Positions 17,273 through 25,448 of a stretch of 64,000 nucleotides of DNA are shown in pieces; positions within the stretch are counted from its first letter, which is position 1; every line of letters begins with the position of its first letter. Location of the stretch: the NCBI GenBank assembly GCA_964632945.1, contig CAZWCX010000020.1, forward strand, positions 1 to 64,000, in the 5' to 3' direction. The position numbers were made by a program, and so were the translations under genes. This DNA is from CAZWCX01 sp964632945. Its GTDB lineage: Bacteria; Planctomycetota; MHYJ01; WSZJ01; CAZWCX01. A model generated the notes under the pieces. It did not search any database and was not told the DNA's origin. It worked only from the letters and a program-made list of their open reading frames with translations.

Positions 17273-18661
17273 TCAGCCGCGGAACTGCTCCGGGTTGATC
17301 TCGTGTTTCTTCAGCAGGCGATAGAGGGTCCCGCGCGGAATCTTGGCCTCGCGCGCCGCCGCCGTCACCTCCCCCTCATAGGAGCGCAGCAGCGCGCTCA
17401 GGTATTCCTTCTCGAACGCGGCCACGCGCTGGGAGCGGAGCGCGAAGAAGCCGCTGCGATCGGCCGCCCCGGGTTCCCCGGCCTTGAGCACGACATCCTC
17501 GGGCAGATCCTCGGGCGTGAGCATGGGGTGCCGTGTCAGGGCCATGGTCCGACCGATCACGTTTTGAAGTTCCCGCACATTCCCCGGCCAGGGGTAGCGA
17601 CAGAGGATTTCGAGCATCTCCGGATCCACCTGCACCACCCCCTTCCCCATTTCGCGGGAGTAGCGCTCGACGAAGTGCTGCACCAGCAGGGGAATGTCCT
17701 CCGGCCGTTCGCGCAACGGCGGGAGCGTGATTCGCGCGACGTGGATCCGGTAATACAAATCCTCCCGAAAGCGCTTTTCCCGCATCTCCTCGGCGAGGTC
17801 GCGATTGGTGGCGGCCAGGACGCGAACGTCGACGGTGATTTCCTCGTGCCCCCCGACGCGACGAAACCGCCGTTCCTGCAGGGTGCGCAGCAGCTTGGCC
17901 TGCATCGGCAACGGCAACTCGGCGATCTCGTCGAGGAACAACGTCCCATTATCCGCGAACTCGAGCAACCCCATGCTTCGGCTGGTTGCCCCGGTGAAGG
18001 CGCCGCGCTCATGACCGAAGAACTCGCTCTCCAGCAGATTCTCCGGAATCGCCGCGCAATCGGCGGGCACGAAACGCTGTCCGGAGCGCGCGCTCAGGGC
18101 ATGGATTCGTCGCGCCACGAGTTCCTTTCCGGTCCCCGTCTCGCCGACGATCAACACGTCGACGTCGGTCTCGGCCACTTTCTGGATCGTGTCCATGACG
18201 GTGAGGACGGAGGGGCTCCGGCCCACGATCTGCTCGCTCGGACCATTGCGGCCGATCTGGCGCTGGAGCAGTTCGTTCTCCTCGCGCAACCTCCGCCCGT
18301 CGAGAAGACGCCGGACGGTGGCCAGCAGATCGTCGGGAAGCAGGGGCTTGGTGACGTAGTCCGAGGCCCCGAGCTTGAGGCAGTCGACTGCCGTTTCGAC
18401 CTTGGGGTAGGCGGTAATCACGACGACCGAAAGATCCGGGTGGAACTTCCGGGCCACTTTGAGCAATTCCACCCCGTCCATTTCCGGCATGCACATGTCG
18501 GTCAGGAGCAGGTCGAAGCTCTCCGCTTCGAGGCGTTTGGCCGCCCGTCGGCTCTGCGTTTCGAGAACGACCTCGGCATTGGCGAGTTTCTCGAGCGTGG
18601 CAGCGCAGATCAGCAGCGTGTCTTCTGCGTCGTCCACGACCAGGATGCGGGACTTGGTCAT
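17273..18661 (-). CDS. Sigma-54-dependent response regulator (NtrC/AtoC family)
   Basis: The 462-residue protein has the classic three-part layout. The receiver (1-120) has acceptor Asp in LLTDMCMPEMDG and Lys in YVTKPL. The AAA+ domain has Walker A GETGTGKE, the sigma-54 contact loop GAFTGA, Walker B GTLFLDEIAELP and the arginine-finger region FREDLYYRIHVARITLPPLRERPEDI. A Fis-type helix-turn-helix ends it (VTAAAREAKIPRGTLYRLLKKHEI). The ATG at 18661 follows AGGAGGG. No cognate kinase overlaps it, so it may be fed by the phosphorelay at 9-14.7 kb. The adjacent UspA gene is a plausible target. Confidence 0.94.
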   Translation of the reverse strand: MTKSRILVVDDAEDTLLICAATLEKLANAEVVLETQSRRAAKRLEAESFDLLLTDMCMPEMDGVELLKVARKFHPDLSVVVITAYPKVETAVDCLKLGASDYVTKPLLPDDLLATVRRLLDGRRLREENELLQRQIGRNGPSEQIVGRSPSVLTVMDTIQKVAETDVDVLIVGETGTGKELVARRIHALSARSGQRFVPADCAAIPENLLESEFFGHERGAFTGATSRSMGLLEFADNGTLFLDEIAELPLPMQAKLLRTLQERRFRRVGGHEEITVDVRVLAATNRDLAEEMREKRFREDLYYRIHVARITLPPLRERPEDIPLLVQHFVERYSREMGKGVVQVDPEMLEILCRYPWPGNVRELQNVIGRTMALTRHPMLTPEDLPEDVVLKAGEPGAADRSGFFALRSQRVAAFEKEYLSALLRSYEGEVTAAAREAKIPRGTLYRLLKKHEINPEQFRG

Positions 18662-18781
18662 GGCGGCCCTCCTACCATCCCCCACCGGTTGCGTTTATTG
18701 TACCGGCGCTGGGACAGGCGAACAAGGGGCCTGACGGCCCGCCGAAAGGCGCGGTAACGCGAGTGGAACACCGCCCGCCAG

Positions 18782-18992
18782 CCCGGATTAGTCATGAAGC
18801 CGCGTCGGCGGCTTCGGGAAGCATCCGCCCGCGGGCTCCTGGCTGCGTCCGCAGCCAGGACCGCGGGGCGACCGGCGTGCGACACACGGTGTCGCAGGCT
18901 GGGCGAGGCAGTCCTGCTCCGGACCGCCTTCCCGGTCGGCCGGAGCCGGATGGTTCGCGAACCGCGAAGGGGTTCGCGTATCATCCGCGCTA
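18782..18992. repeat. Dispersed hairpin repeat, copy 3 (full length)
   Basis: This copy runs from CCCGGATTAGTCATGAAGCC to ATCATCCGCGCTA. Hairpins visible in it are AAGCCGC-GTCG-GCGGCTT, TCCTGGCTGCG-TC-CGCAGCCAGGA, TGCGACAC-AC-GGTGTCGCA and GCTCCGG...CCGGAGC. A final block ends in GGTTCGCG. It is closely similar to copy 2 over its whole length. Its last three bases are the TAG stop of the zinc-ribbon lipoprotein gene on the minus strand. Confidence 0.85.
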
Positions 18993-19469
18993 GGGGGTCT
19001 TGCGCAGGGGGCGGCCGCAGCACCACCCCTCGACGTTGTACGTCTTTCGGCAGGCGTTGCACTGCCAGCCGGACGGGGGCAGCTCGGCGAACTTGCGTCC
19101 GTCGGGCGCTTCGAAGACGGGGCCGACCGGTTCGTCCCGGCCCGCTGCGCGGGGCGGATCGGACGGGGGGGATCCCCGCCGCGAGCGCGCCTCCGCCGGC
19201 GTCGTCGCGGCCCCCGCGGGTTCGGGGGCGGCGGTCACGGTCGCGGCCGCGGGAGGCGCCTCGGGGGTCGGTCGCCGGTCGGGCGGCGCCGCCTCCGGCG
19301 CGGGGGTGGTGGCGGATCGGGGGGCGGGGGAAGTCGCACCCCGCGACGCCCGGTACGCCTCGTAGGCGGAGGAGGACCCGCCCGATCCCGTCAGGTACGA
19401 GGTCCTCCCGTCCGGCGCGGCGGAACAGCCGGCGAGAGCGACGGCCAGGACGAGCGGCAGCGCGCGCAT
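18990..19469 (-). CDS. Lipoprotein with C-terminal zinc-ribbon-like motif
   Basis: The 159-residue protein has a lipoprotein signal peptide (lipobox ALAGC, Cys 15). A long Ala/Pro/Arg-rich low-complexity linker (about 40-120) follows, then a compact C-terminal element with WQCNACRKTYNVEGWCCGRP, two Cys pairs spaced like a small zinc ribbon. GGAGGA lies 8-13 nt before the ATG at 19469. The architecture suggests a metal- or peptide-binding tip held away from the membrane by a flexible stalk. I know no family for it. It lies downstream of the Ser/Thr kinase gene, co-oriented, 66 bp away. Confidence 0.7.
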   Translation of the reverse strand: MRALPLVLAVALAGCSAAPDGRTSYLTGSGGSSSAYEAYRASRGATSPAPRSATTPAPEAAPPDRRPTPEAPPAAATVTAAPEPAGAATTPAEARSRRGSPPSDPPRAAGRDEPVGPVFEAPDGRKFAELPPSGWQCNACRKTYNVEGWCCGRPLRKTP

Positions 19470-19535
19470 GAGGCGATTCCTCCGTGGCGGGGCCCGGGAT
19501 GCCACCGCATAGAGTAGTGCAGGCCGGGATGCAAT

Positions 19536-22481
19536 TCAACGGTTCTCGGGGCGGGGCAGGAGACGACGGAGCCGCGGCTCCGGCTCGAGGAGCCGAAGCT
19601 CGACTCCGTGCTTGACCGCCTGCCGCAGGCACAGTCCGGCTTCGACGATTTGACCGCATCGTTCATGGGCGCGGGCAAGCGCAAGCCAGGCCTGCGGAGA
19701 GTCCGGATGCACGAGCGCAGCGGCGGCGGCGCGCGCCCGGGCGGGCCCGGGATCTTTCCCGGCAAGGGCCGCGACGGACTCTTCGATCAGTCTGTGCGCG
19801 ACGGCCGGCGCGCAGGCGGCCACCCTCGTCCCGACCGGGCCGGCTTCCTCCACGGGGGCAAGAGGGAGCCCGTGTTCGCCCCGCTGCCAGGCCTCCCAGC
19901 GCTCGCCCAGCGCGGGCGGGGCGTACCGCCGGGCGGCTTCCGTGAAGGCCTCGACCGCCGGGCCCTCGCGTCCCGCCGCGATCATGACGAATCCGAGCGC
20001 CACCGCCGGCTCGGGCCGGGCTTGGTCCAGGCGGGCGGCGGCGGCGAGACAGCGCTCGGCCTCGTCCACACGACCCGCGCGCGCATGCAGAATTCCCGAT
20101 GCGAACCAGGCTTCGCCATCGCGCGGCCGGGAGGCGATCGCCCGCCCGAGGAACGCTGCGGCTTCGTCGCTCCGACCGAGCCGGAGAGCCAGCCGGCCGC
20201 CGATGAGGGCGAGGAGGCCGTCCTCGCGACGTTCGCTCGACGCCCGGGCGACGGCCTCCGCGGCCTCGCCGGCTCGTCCCGCGTCCGCCAGCGCGTCCGC
20301 GAGCCGGATCCGTTCCGCCCCCGCTTCGGGGGAAGTGCCCTCGCGATCCACCGGGCGGACGAGCGCCGCGCAGGCGCGAGCCGTCAAATCAGGGTCCGTC
20401 CCCCGCCCGGCCGCGACCGCCTCCGCCAGGGTCGCCGGGTCTTCGGGCCCGGCCGCCCATGCGCGCGCGAGCGCGGCCTCGGCCTCCCGCACCCGCCCCG
20501 CCGCGCGGTGGGCCGACGCCAGGTGAGCCCAGAGACTCGCCTCGTCCGGAAGCCGTTCCGCCCAGGTCGCGAGCCGCGTTGTGGGGTCCTGCCCGTGCCA
20601 GCAGCGCAACCGGAACCCGGCCTCGCCCAGCATGCGAATGTCTCGGGCGGCCGGATGCAGTTGGAGTCGGAGCGCGACGTCCAGGGCTTCCGCCGCCTCC
20701 TCCGCCTTTCCCGCCGCCAACAGGACCTCGGCGCGGACCGAAAACGCCGCGGCGCCGCGGGGAGATCCAAGCAGGAGCCGCTCGCTGGTGTCCAGCGCCT
20801 CCCGAAGGTCGGGGACCCCGGCCAGAAGCAGGGCGCGGACGTACACGTACAACACCTCCGGTCGCGCCTCCTGCTCCGCGAGCAGCGCGCGCGCCGCGAC
20901 GAGAGCGCCTTCCGCGTCGCCGGCGCGGAGCGACGCGCGAACCCGCGAGGCGAGGGCGAACCCGTGCGCCGGCCGGGCGGAGAGCCGCCGGGCCGCCTCC
21001 CGGCCCGCGGCCACCCGGTCTTCGCACTCGCGCGCATAGCCGCGCTCCAACAGGCGGTCCGCGTACGCCTGGATCCGATACAGCGTCCGATCGGTGTCCG
21101 GGTCGCGCGCCACGAGGATGTCCAGATCCTGCCCGGCGGTCCCCAAGTCGCCGAGAGCCTCCGCAACCACGGCGCGCGTCTGGCGGGCGTCCCACAGGTC
21201 CGGAGCCTCGGCGACGATCCGGTCCAGCTCTTCACGCAATCGGGCTGCGCGAGCCGCCCAGGTGTCGATCGGTTCCGTCCCGCATGCGTTCCACTCGTGC
21301 AGCACCTCGCGGTAGCGTCCGTGCAGGGTGTCGAGTCGTCTCGCCTCCCGGTCGAGCTTCGCCGCATGCTCCACTTCCAGGACCGAGTAATAGAGCACCC
21401 CCGCACTCACGGTGAGCACCAGCGCGCCCACCGCCGCGGTGAGAGGCAGCTTCCGGCGCGCAACCCGCGCGACCCGTCCCAGGAAAGAGGGCGGGCGCGC
21501 GGCGATCGGCAGCCCTTCCAGGAAGCGAAGAGTGTCGTCCGCGAGGGCCTCCGCGGAGGGGTAGCGGCGCGCCGGGTCCTTCTCCAGGCACTTGAGGCAC
21601 AGGGTCTCGACGTCGGCGCTCACATCCGCGTGGAGCCGGCGCGGCGCCTCCGGGAGGGTGTGCACGACGTCGTGCAGCACCCGCGGCGTCGGTCCGACGA
21701 ACGGCGGCCGACCGGTCAGAAGCGTGTAGAGCACGGCCCCGAGGGAATACACGTCACTGCGCGCGTCCACCTGCTCGAGGCGACCCAGCGCCTGTTCCGG
21801 CGGCATGTAGGCTGGGGTGCCGAGCAAGGTTCCCTCCAGCGTGAGCAACGATTCGCGCGAGAGGTCCTTGGCGAGCCCGAAGTCGGTGATGAGGACCCGG
21901 CCGTCCCCGGTCAGCAGCAGGTTCTGGGGCTTGAGGTCGCGGTGGACCACCCCTTCGGCGTGGGCGTAGGCGAGCGCGAGGGCGACTTCGTGAATCAGTT
22001 CGAGGGCGCGGCGGGGGGTGGGCCGTCCGCGTCGCGCCAGGTCATCGACCGTCTCTCCGATGATATAGTCCATCGAGTAGTAGTGGAGATCCCCATCCTG
22101 GCCCACGTCATGAATGGCCACGATTCCGGGATGATGCAGACGCGCCGCGGCCTGCGCCTCGCGGTGGAACCGCTGCACCCCCTCCGCGTCGGCAGGACCC
22201 CGGGCGCGCAGCACCTTGAGGGCGACGGTCCGGTTGAGGTCGCGCTGGCGGGCGAGATAGACCACTCCCATCGCGCCCGAGCCGAGCTCTCCCAGAATCT
22301 CATAGGCTCCGATCGATGGCGGAGCCGGCGCCGTGGAGGGGGACGGCGGAGGGACCGCCGGGGCCGCGGCAAGGGCGGTTTCGACCGGTCCCCCCGACGG
22401 CGTCCGGAGGACCGTGGGGTTGACACCCGCAGACGAGTCAGGCGACCCGGCGGGCGCCGGGGGTGTGGCGTCCTGCGGCAT
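19536..22481 (-). CDS. Membrane Ser/Thr protein kinase with TPR C-terminal domain
   Basis: The 981-residue Hanks-type kinase has a Pro/Ala-rich leader (1-55) and a kinase domain at about 58-320: GSGAMGVVY P-loop, Lys 89 in VALKVL, RD-type catalytic loop HRDLKPQNLLL, DFGLA and MPPEQ. One membrane helix follows (LTAAVGALVLTVSAGVLYYS). About 580 residues of Ala-rich helical TPR-like repeats then make up the exported or periplasmic part. The ATG at 22481 was chosen over an upstream ATG because GGGAGA precedes it. The layout fits a transmembrane receptor kinase whose TPRs bind proteins or peptides outside. Confidence 0.9.
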   Translation of the reverse strand: MPQDATPPAPAGSPDSSAGVNPTVLRTPSGGPVETALAAAPAVPPPSPSTAPAPPSIGAYEILGELGSGAMGVVYLARQRDLNRTVALKVLRARGPADAEGVQRFHREAQAAARLHHPGIVAIHDVGQDGDLHYYSMDYIIGETVDDLARRGRPTPRRALELIHEVALALAYAHAEGVVHRDLKPQNLLLTGDGRVLITDFGLAKDLSRESLLTLEGTLLGTPAYMPPEQALGRLEQVDARSDVYSLGAVLYTLLTGRPPFVGPTPRVLHDVVHTLPEAPRRLHADVSADVETLCLKCLEKDPARRYPSAEALADDTLRFLEGLPIAARPPSFLGRVARVARRKLPLTAAVGALVLTVSAGVLYYSVLEVEHAAKLDREARRLDTLHGRYREVLHEWNACGTEPIDTWAARAARLREELDRIVAEAPDLWDARQTRAVVAEALGDLGTAGQDLDILVARDPDTDRTLYRIQAYADRLLERGYARECEDRVAAGREAARRLSARPAHGFALASRVRASLRAGDAEGALVAARALLAEQEARPEVLYVYVRALLLAGVPDLREALDTSERLLLGSPRGAAAFSVRAEVLLAAGKAEEAAEALDVALRLQLHPAARDIRMLGEAGFRLRCWHGQDPTTRLATWAERLPDEASLWAHLASAHRAAGRVREAEAALARAWAAGPEDPATLAEAVAAGRGTDPDLTARACAALVRPVDREGTSPEAGAERIRLADALADAGRAGEAAEAVARASSERREDGLLALIGGRLALRLGRSDEAAAFLGRAIASRPRDGEAWFASGILHARAGRVDEAERCLAAAARLDQARPEPAVALGFVMIAAGREGPAVEAFTEAARRYAPPALGERWEAWQRGEHGLPLAPVEEAGPVGTRVAACAPAVAHRLIEESVAALAGKDPGPARARAAAAALVHPDSPQAWLALARAHERCGQIVEAGLCLRQAVKHGVELRLLEPEPRLRRLLPRPENR

Positions 22482-22595
22482 CGCGACCGCGTTCTCCCAT
22501 CGACGGGTGACGGCAACCGAGGCCCGACCCCCGACCCGCCTTCGGGAGACGGGGAGGGCTTTTCCCCGCATTCGAAGTGCGGCGGGGCCATCCCG

Positions 22596-22877
22596 TCACT
22601 CTTGATGCCCCTCGATCTGGATCGTCATCGTCCGGCGCGCCGTTTCCACGCCGTCCCATTCCTCGGTGATCTCGAGCGTCAAGTCGAACATGTCGACATG
22701 GTAAATGCGCTGGTACTCCTCGGACTTTCCGTCCACGTCCACGGCCCCCTTCATCCGCAGCCAGTATTCGCCCGGCCGCTCCATGTTCTTGGAGGCCTCC
22801 TGGATGGCGAGCTGGATCAACGCCTCCTCGTTTCCCACGCGGATGCGAAACTCGCCGTGGTCCGGTTTCTCGAGCAT
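22596..22877 (-). CDS. Conserved-looking small protein of unknown function
   Basis: The 93-residue soluble acidic protein begins MLEKPDHGEFRIRVG, with CCGGAGG 6-12 nt before the ATG. Its second half is a beta-rich segment (YHVDMFDLTLEITEEWDG, ARRTMTIQIEG). It has no signal peptide, membrane helix or known motif. It sits 114 bp upstream of the Ser/Thr kinase gene and downstream of the GspE-like fragment, all co-oriented. A GC-rich hairpin (GGCGGCCC-N6-GGGCCGCC, 22923-22944) separates it from that fragment. Function unknown. Confidence 0.6.
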   Translation of the reverse strand: MLEKPDHGEFRIRVGNEEALIQLAIQEASKNMERPGEYWLRMKGAVDVDGKSEEYQRIYHVDMFDLTLEITEEWDGVETARRTMTIQIEGHQE

Positions 22878-23044
22878 CGAGAACCTCCGGGCGAGGAGGA
22901 CATCGCGCCCTGCGCCTGCGTCGGCGGCCCACGCGCGGGCCGCCGCGTGTCCGTCGGGGGACCGACCCACGGCCCCGGGGAGGTCGGAGCGCCGGTCCGC
23001 GATCCGGACGTCGCGAGACGCAGCGATCCGCCCCCGTCCGCATG

Positions 23045-23329
23045 CTAGTTTGACCTTTCTTCCGTCCCAACGCAAGCCCGCTCCGGCCGCAGGAGCGATG
23101 ACTCGACCCCCGGAAGCCGCAGGACCCCGTCGATCCGATACCGAATGCGCACGCCTGCGGGGAACCACTCGAGGTGTAGGTCGCTGGCGTCTCGCCGAAT
23201 CGCGTCGAGCAGAACCGTATCGATGAAGGCGCCGCCCGGCCGGTCCAGGCCGGACGGGGCATCGGCTTCGGCCGTCAGATCGAGTACGCCGGTGGCGGCG
23301 CGGGCCGTGATCGGTGCGGGGGCATCCAT
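23045..23329 (-). CDS. Truncated GspE/PilB-like N-terminal (T2SS ATPase) domain
   Basis: The product has 94 residues; the ATG two codons upstream is an alternative, but AGGAAG fits this start better. Residues about 37-72 read as the N2 module that precedes the motor of GspE/PilB/PilT ATPases: LLDAIRRDASDLHLEWFP, then GVRIRYRIDGVLRLPG, equivalent to the family A-S-D-I-H-I-E and V-R-Y-R-I-D-G-V-L motifs. The protein stops right after, so Walker A, Asp, Walker B and His boxes are all missing. Only about 170 bp lie before the next gene, so no motor follows in any frame. It is either a pseudogene remnant or a stand-alone regulatory domain. Confidence 0.65.
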   Translation of the reverse strand: MDAPAPITARAATGVLDLTAEADAPSGLDRPGGAFIDTVLLDAIRRDASDLHLEWFPAGVRIRYRIDGVLRLPGVESSLLRPERACVGTEERSN

Positions 23330-23597
23330 GAGCATCTTCCTGGTTGAAGACGCGCAGGAGGACGCAAGTGAACGCCCGCCGGCCCGCCGACGGCGTGATT
23401 CGGCGGTGGATCAAGGGCCGCAACGGGTTCCGACCGTCCCCGAGCACGCGACTCCGGCCGCGGCGGCCGGATCCGCCGGACAGAATCGTACGCCAGGCGC
23501 TCACCGGCGCTCATCGGCATCCGAGGAACCCACGGGGTCGAGGACGGCTGGGGCAGCACGCGAGGGAGGCCCCGGCCGGCGGGGACGGTCCTCCGGG

Positions 23598-25448
23598 TCA
23601 TCGGCGCGGTCGTGGCGCCGAGGTCGGGTGCTCACCGGCGGGAGGGGTCGTCAGGGCTCCCACGAAGCACGCTCTCCCCCGCTTCTTTCTTCGCGAAATG
23701 GGCGCGACGGTGAATGCCTGCGCGGCGGAGAAGGCCGTCGCGTTTCCCAGCGTATCCCGCGCCCGAATCCTCCAGAACAAGTTCCCGGTGCCGAACGACC
23801 TCACGGCCGCGCGCACGTGAGGCTCCTCCACCGTGAGCTGGAAGAGCACCGTGTCGAACAGGGCCGACGCCGAGACCTGCAGGTCGTAGTTCAGGATCCC
23901 GTTCGGATCCGCCGCCGCCGACCAGACGAAGTCCACGAATTCGACCGCGCCGACGTTCACGCCGCCCACCGGAGACTGAGGTACCGGAGCCGCTCCGGCC
24001 GTGGTATCGATCGTGAAATCGGTTTCCGCCGAGTAGTCTCGAATCGCCTCCGCGCGCCCGGAAGGATACTCGCGGCTGAACAGGTCGACTCCCGCGGCCG
24101 CACTCCCGCCATCGCGATAGCGAACCTGCCAGAAGTACGTGCCGTCGGGAAGCGCGGGAATCGTCACCCGCGTGAGGTCGCCGCCGGTCACGCCGGAGTC
24201 GAACACCGTCACCGACCAGTCCGCGGGAGATCCCGCCGCCCGGACCCGCCATTGACTGGCCGTGTGGAGATCGAAGGCCGGAGGACCGGCGGCTCCATTC
24301 GGATCCGCGAAGGCGGAGGAGGACAGGGTCGGTGTCGAAGTCGCCATGAGCGCCCCGGGTGCGGGGCCAAGATTGACCGGCTGCGCGGGGTGGAAATTGA
24401 CCGCCCGGTCGAGGAGCGTTCCCGCGCCGCCGGATGCCCCCGGCGGACCGCCTGGATCGGGGCCCGGAGCGCCGCCGGCCCCTCCGGACGGCACCGGCGG
24501 CAGGATCCCGGTGACGGTGTCGCGAAGAATCTTGATCCGGCCCCCGCCTCCGCCCGCGCCGCCGCCCGAGGGATCGATGCTGGGTCCCGCCCCGGAGACG
24601 CCGCCGGCGCCCGCACCACCGTCCGCGCGCACGATCGCCGCCGCCCCGAATCGCAAGTCCGGCGCGCACAGCAGGATCCCCCCGCCCGAGCCTCCACCCC
24701 CACCGCCCGCGCCGGTCCCGTCCGCAGGCGCAATCCCCGCATTGCCGCCCGCGCCGTTCATCGACAGCGTCCCGTTCACGAACAACGATTCCTGGGCGAT
24801 CAGCAGCAGGCTCGCCCCACCCGCGCCCCCATCCCCGCCCGTCGCTCCGGGGAGGTCTCCGCCACCGCCGCCGCCTCCGGAACCGGGGTTGAGGTCCTGA
24901 TCGGGGGGCGGAGCCGCGGGGGTGTTGGCCGCGGCGGCAAACACCGGCGGCGCCGGATTGTCGTGGGCGGGACCGCCGGGGCCCGTGGCGCCGGCGCCAT
25001 GCCCCCCCGCTCCGCCATGCCCCCCACCACCGCCACCGTCCCGGCTATTGGCAGCGGCCCCCGTGCCTCCGCCCGCTCCACTCCCGTTCGTCGATGGCAC
25101 CGTGGGAGGACCGCCGATCCCGCCGGCGCCCCCGGCGCCGTCTCCGCGAACCGCCCCGTCGATCACGATCACCCGCGCGCGAATGACCAGTCGATTCCCC
25201 GTCGAGGGCGCGTCGCCCGTCACCGTCACCGTCACGCCGGTTGAAATCGTAAACGTGTCGATGTTGAAGTACTCCCCCTCCATCGCCTGATCCGCGGCAA
25301 TCGTGAGGTTGCCGCCGCCCCCGTCCATCGCGGCATTGGGGCCCGACGGGGCCTGCGCCCGCGCCTCCTGCGGCGCCAACACCCCGAGACAAGCCCCAAG
25401 CCACCCGCACGCGGCGGCGGTGTACCACGCCCGGACCCCGATTCTCAT
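23598..25448 (-). CDS. Secreted Gly-rich repeat protein
   Basis: The 616-residue protein has a Sec signal peptide (cleavage near ARAQAPS). A beta strand-rich segment follows (GEYFNIDTFTISTGVTVTVTG), then about 230 residues packed with Gly/Ala runs. After these come two fibronectin-like segments (DGTYFWQVRYRDGG; NLFWRIRARDTLGNA). The C-terminus, SRRKKRGRACFVGA, resembles the start of the CFIATAAYG-type domain that ends many secreted proteins, but it breaks off. The ATG at 25448 follows AGGAGGGG and overlaps the previous gene's stop (ATGA). It is likely a surface or matrix protein. Confidence 0.75.
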   Translation of the reverse strand: MRIGVRAWYTAAACGWLGACLGVLAPQEARAQAPSGPNAAMDGGGGNLTIAADQAMEGEYFNIDTFTISTGVTVTVTGDAPSTGNRLVIRARVIVIDGAVRGDGAGGAGGIGGPPTVPSTNGSGAGGGTGAAANSRDGGGGGGHGGAGGHGAGATGPGGPAHDNPAPPVFAAAANTPAAPPPDQDLNPGSGGGGGGGDLPGATGGDGGAGGASLLLIAQESLFVNGTLSMNGAGGNAGIAPADGTGAGGGGGGSGGGILLCAPDLRFGAAAIVRADGGAGAGGVSGAGPSIDPSGGGAGGGGGRIKILRDTVTGILPPVPSGGAGGAPGPDPGGPPGASGGAGTLLDRAVNFHPAQPVNLGPAPGALMATSTPTLSSSAFADPNGAAGPPAFDLHTASQWRVRAAGSPADWSVTVFDSGVTGGDLTRVTIPALPDGTYFWQVRYRDGGSAAAGVDLFSREYPSGRAEAIRDYSAETDFTIDTTAGAAPVPQSPVGGVNVGAVEFVDFVWSAAADPNGILNYDLQVSASALFDTVLFQLTVEEPHVRAAVRSFGTGNLFWRIRARDTLGNATAFSAAQAFTVAPISRRKKRGRACFVGALTTPPAGEHPTSAPRPRR

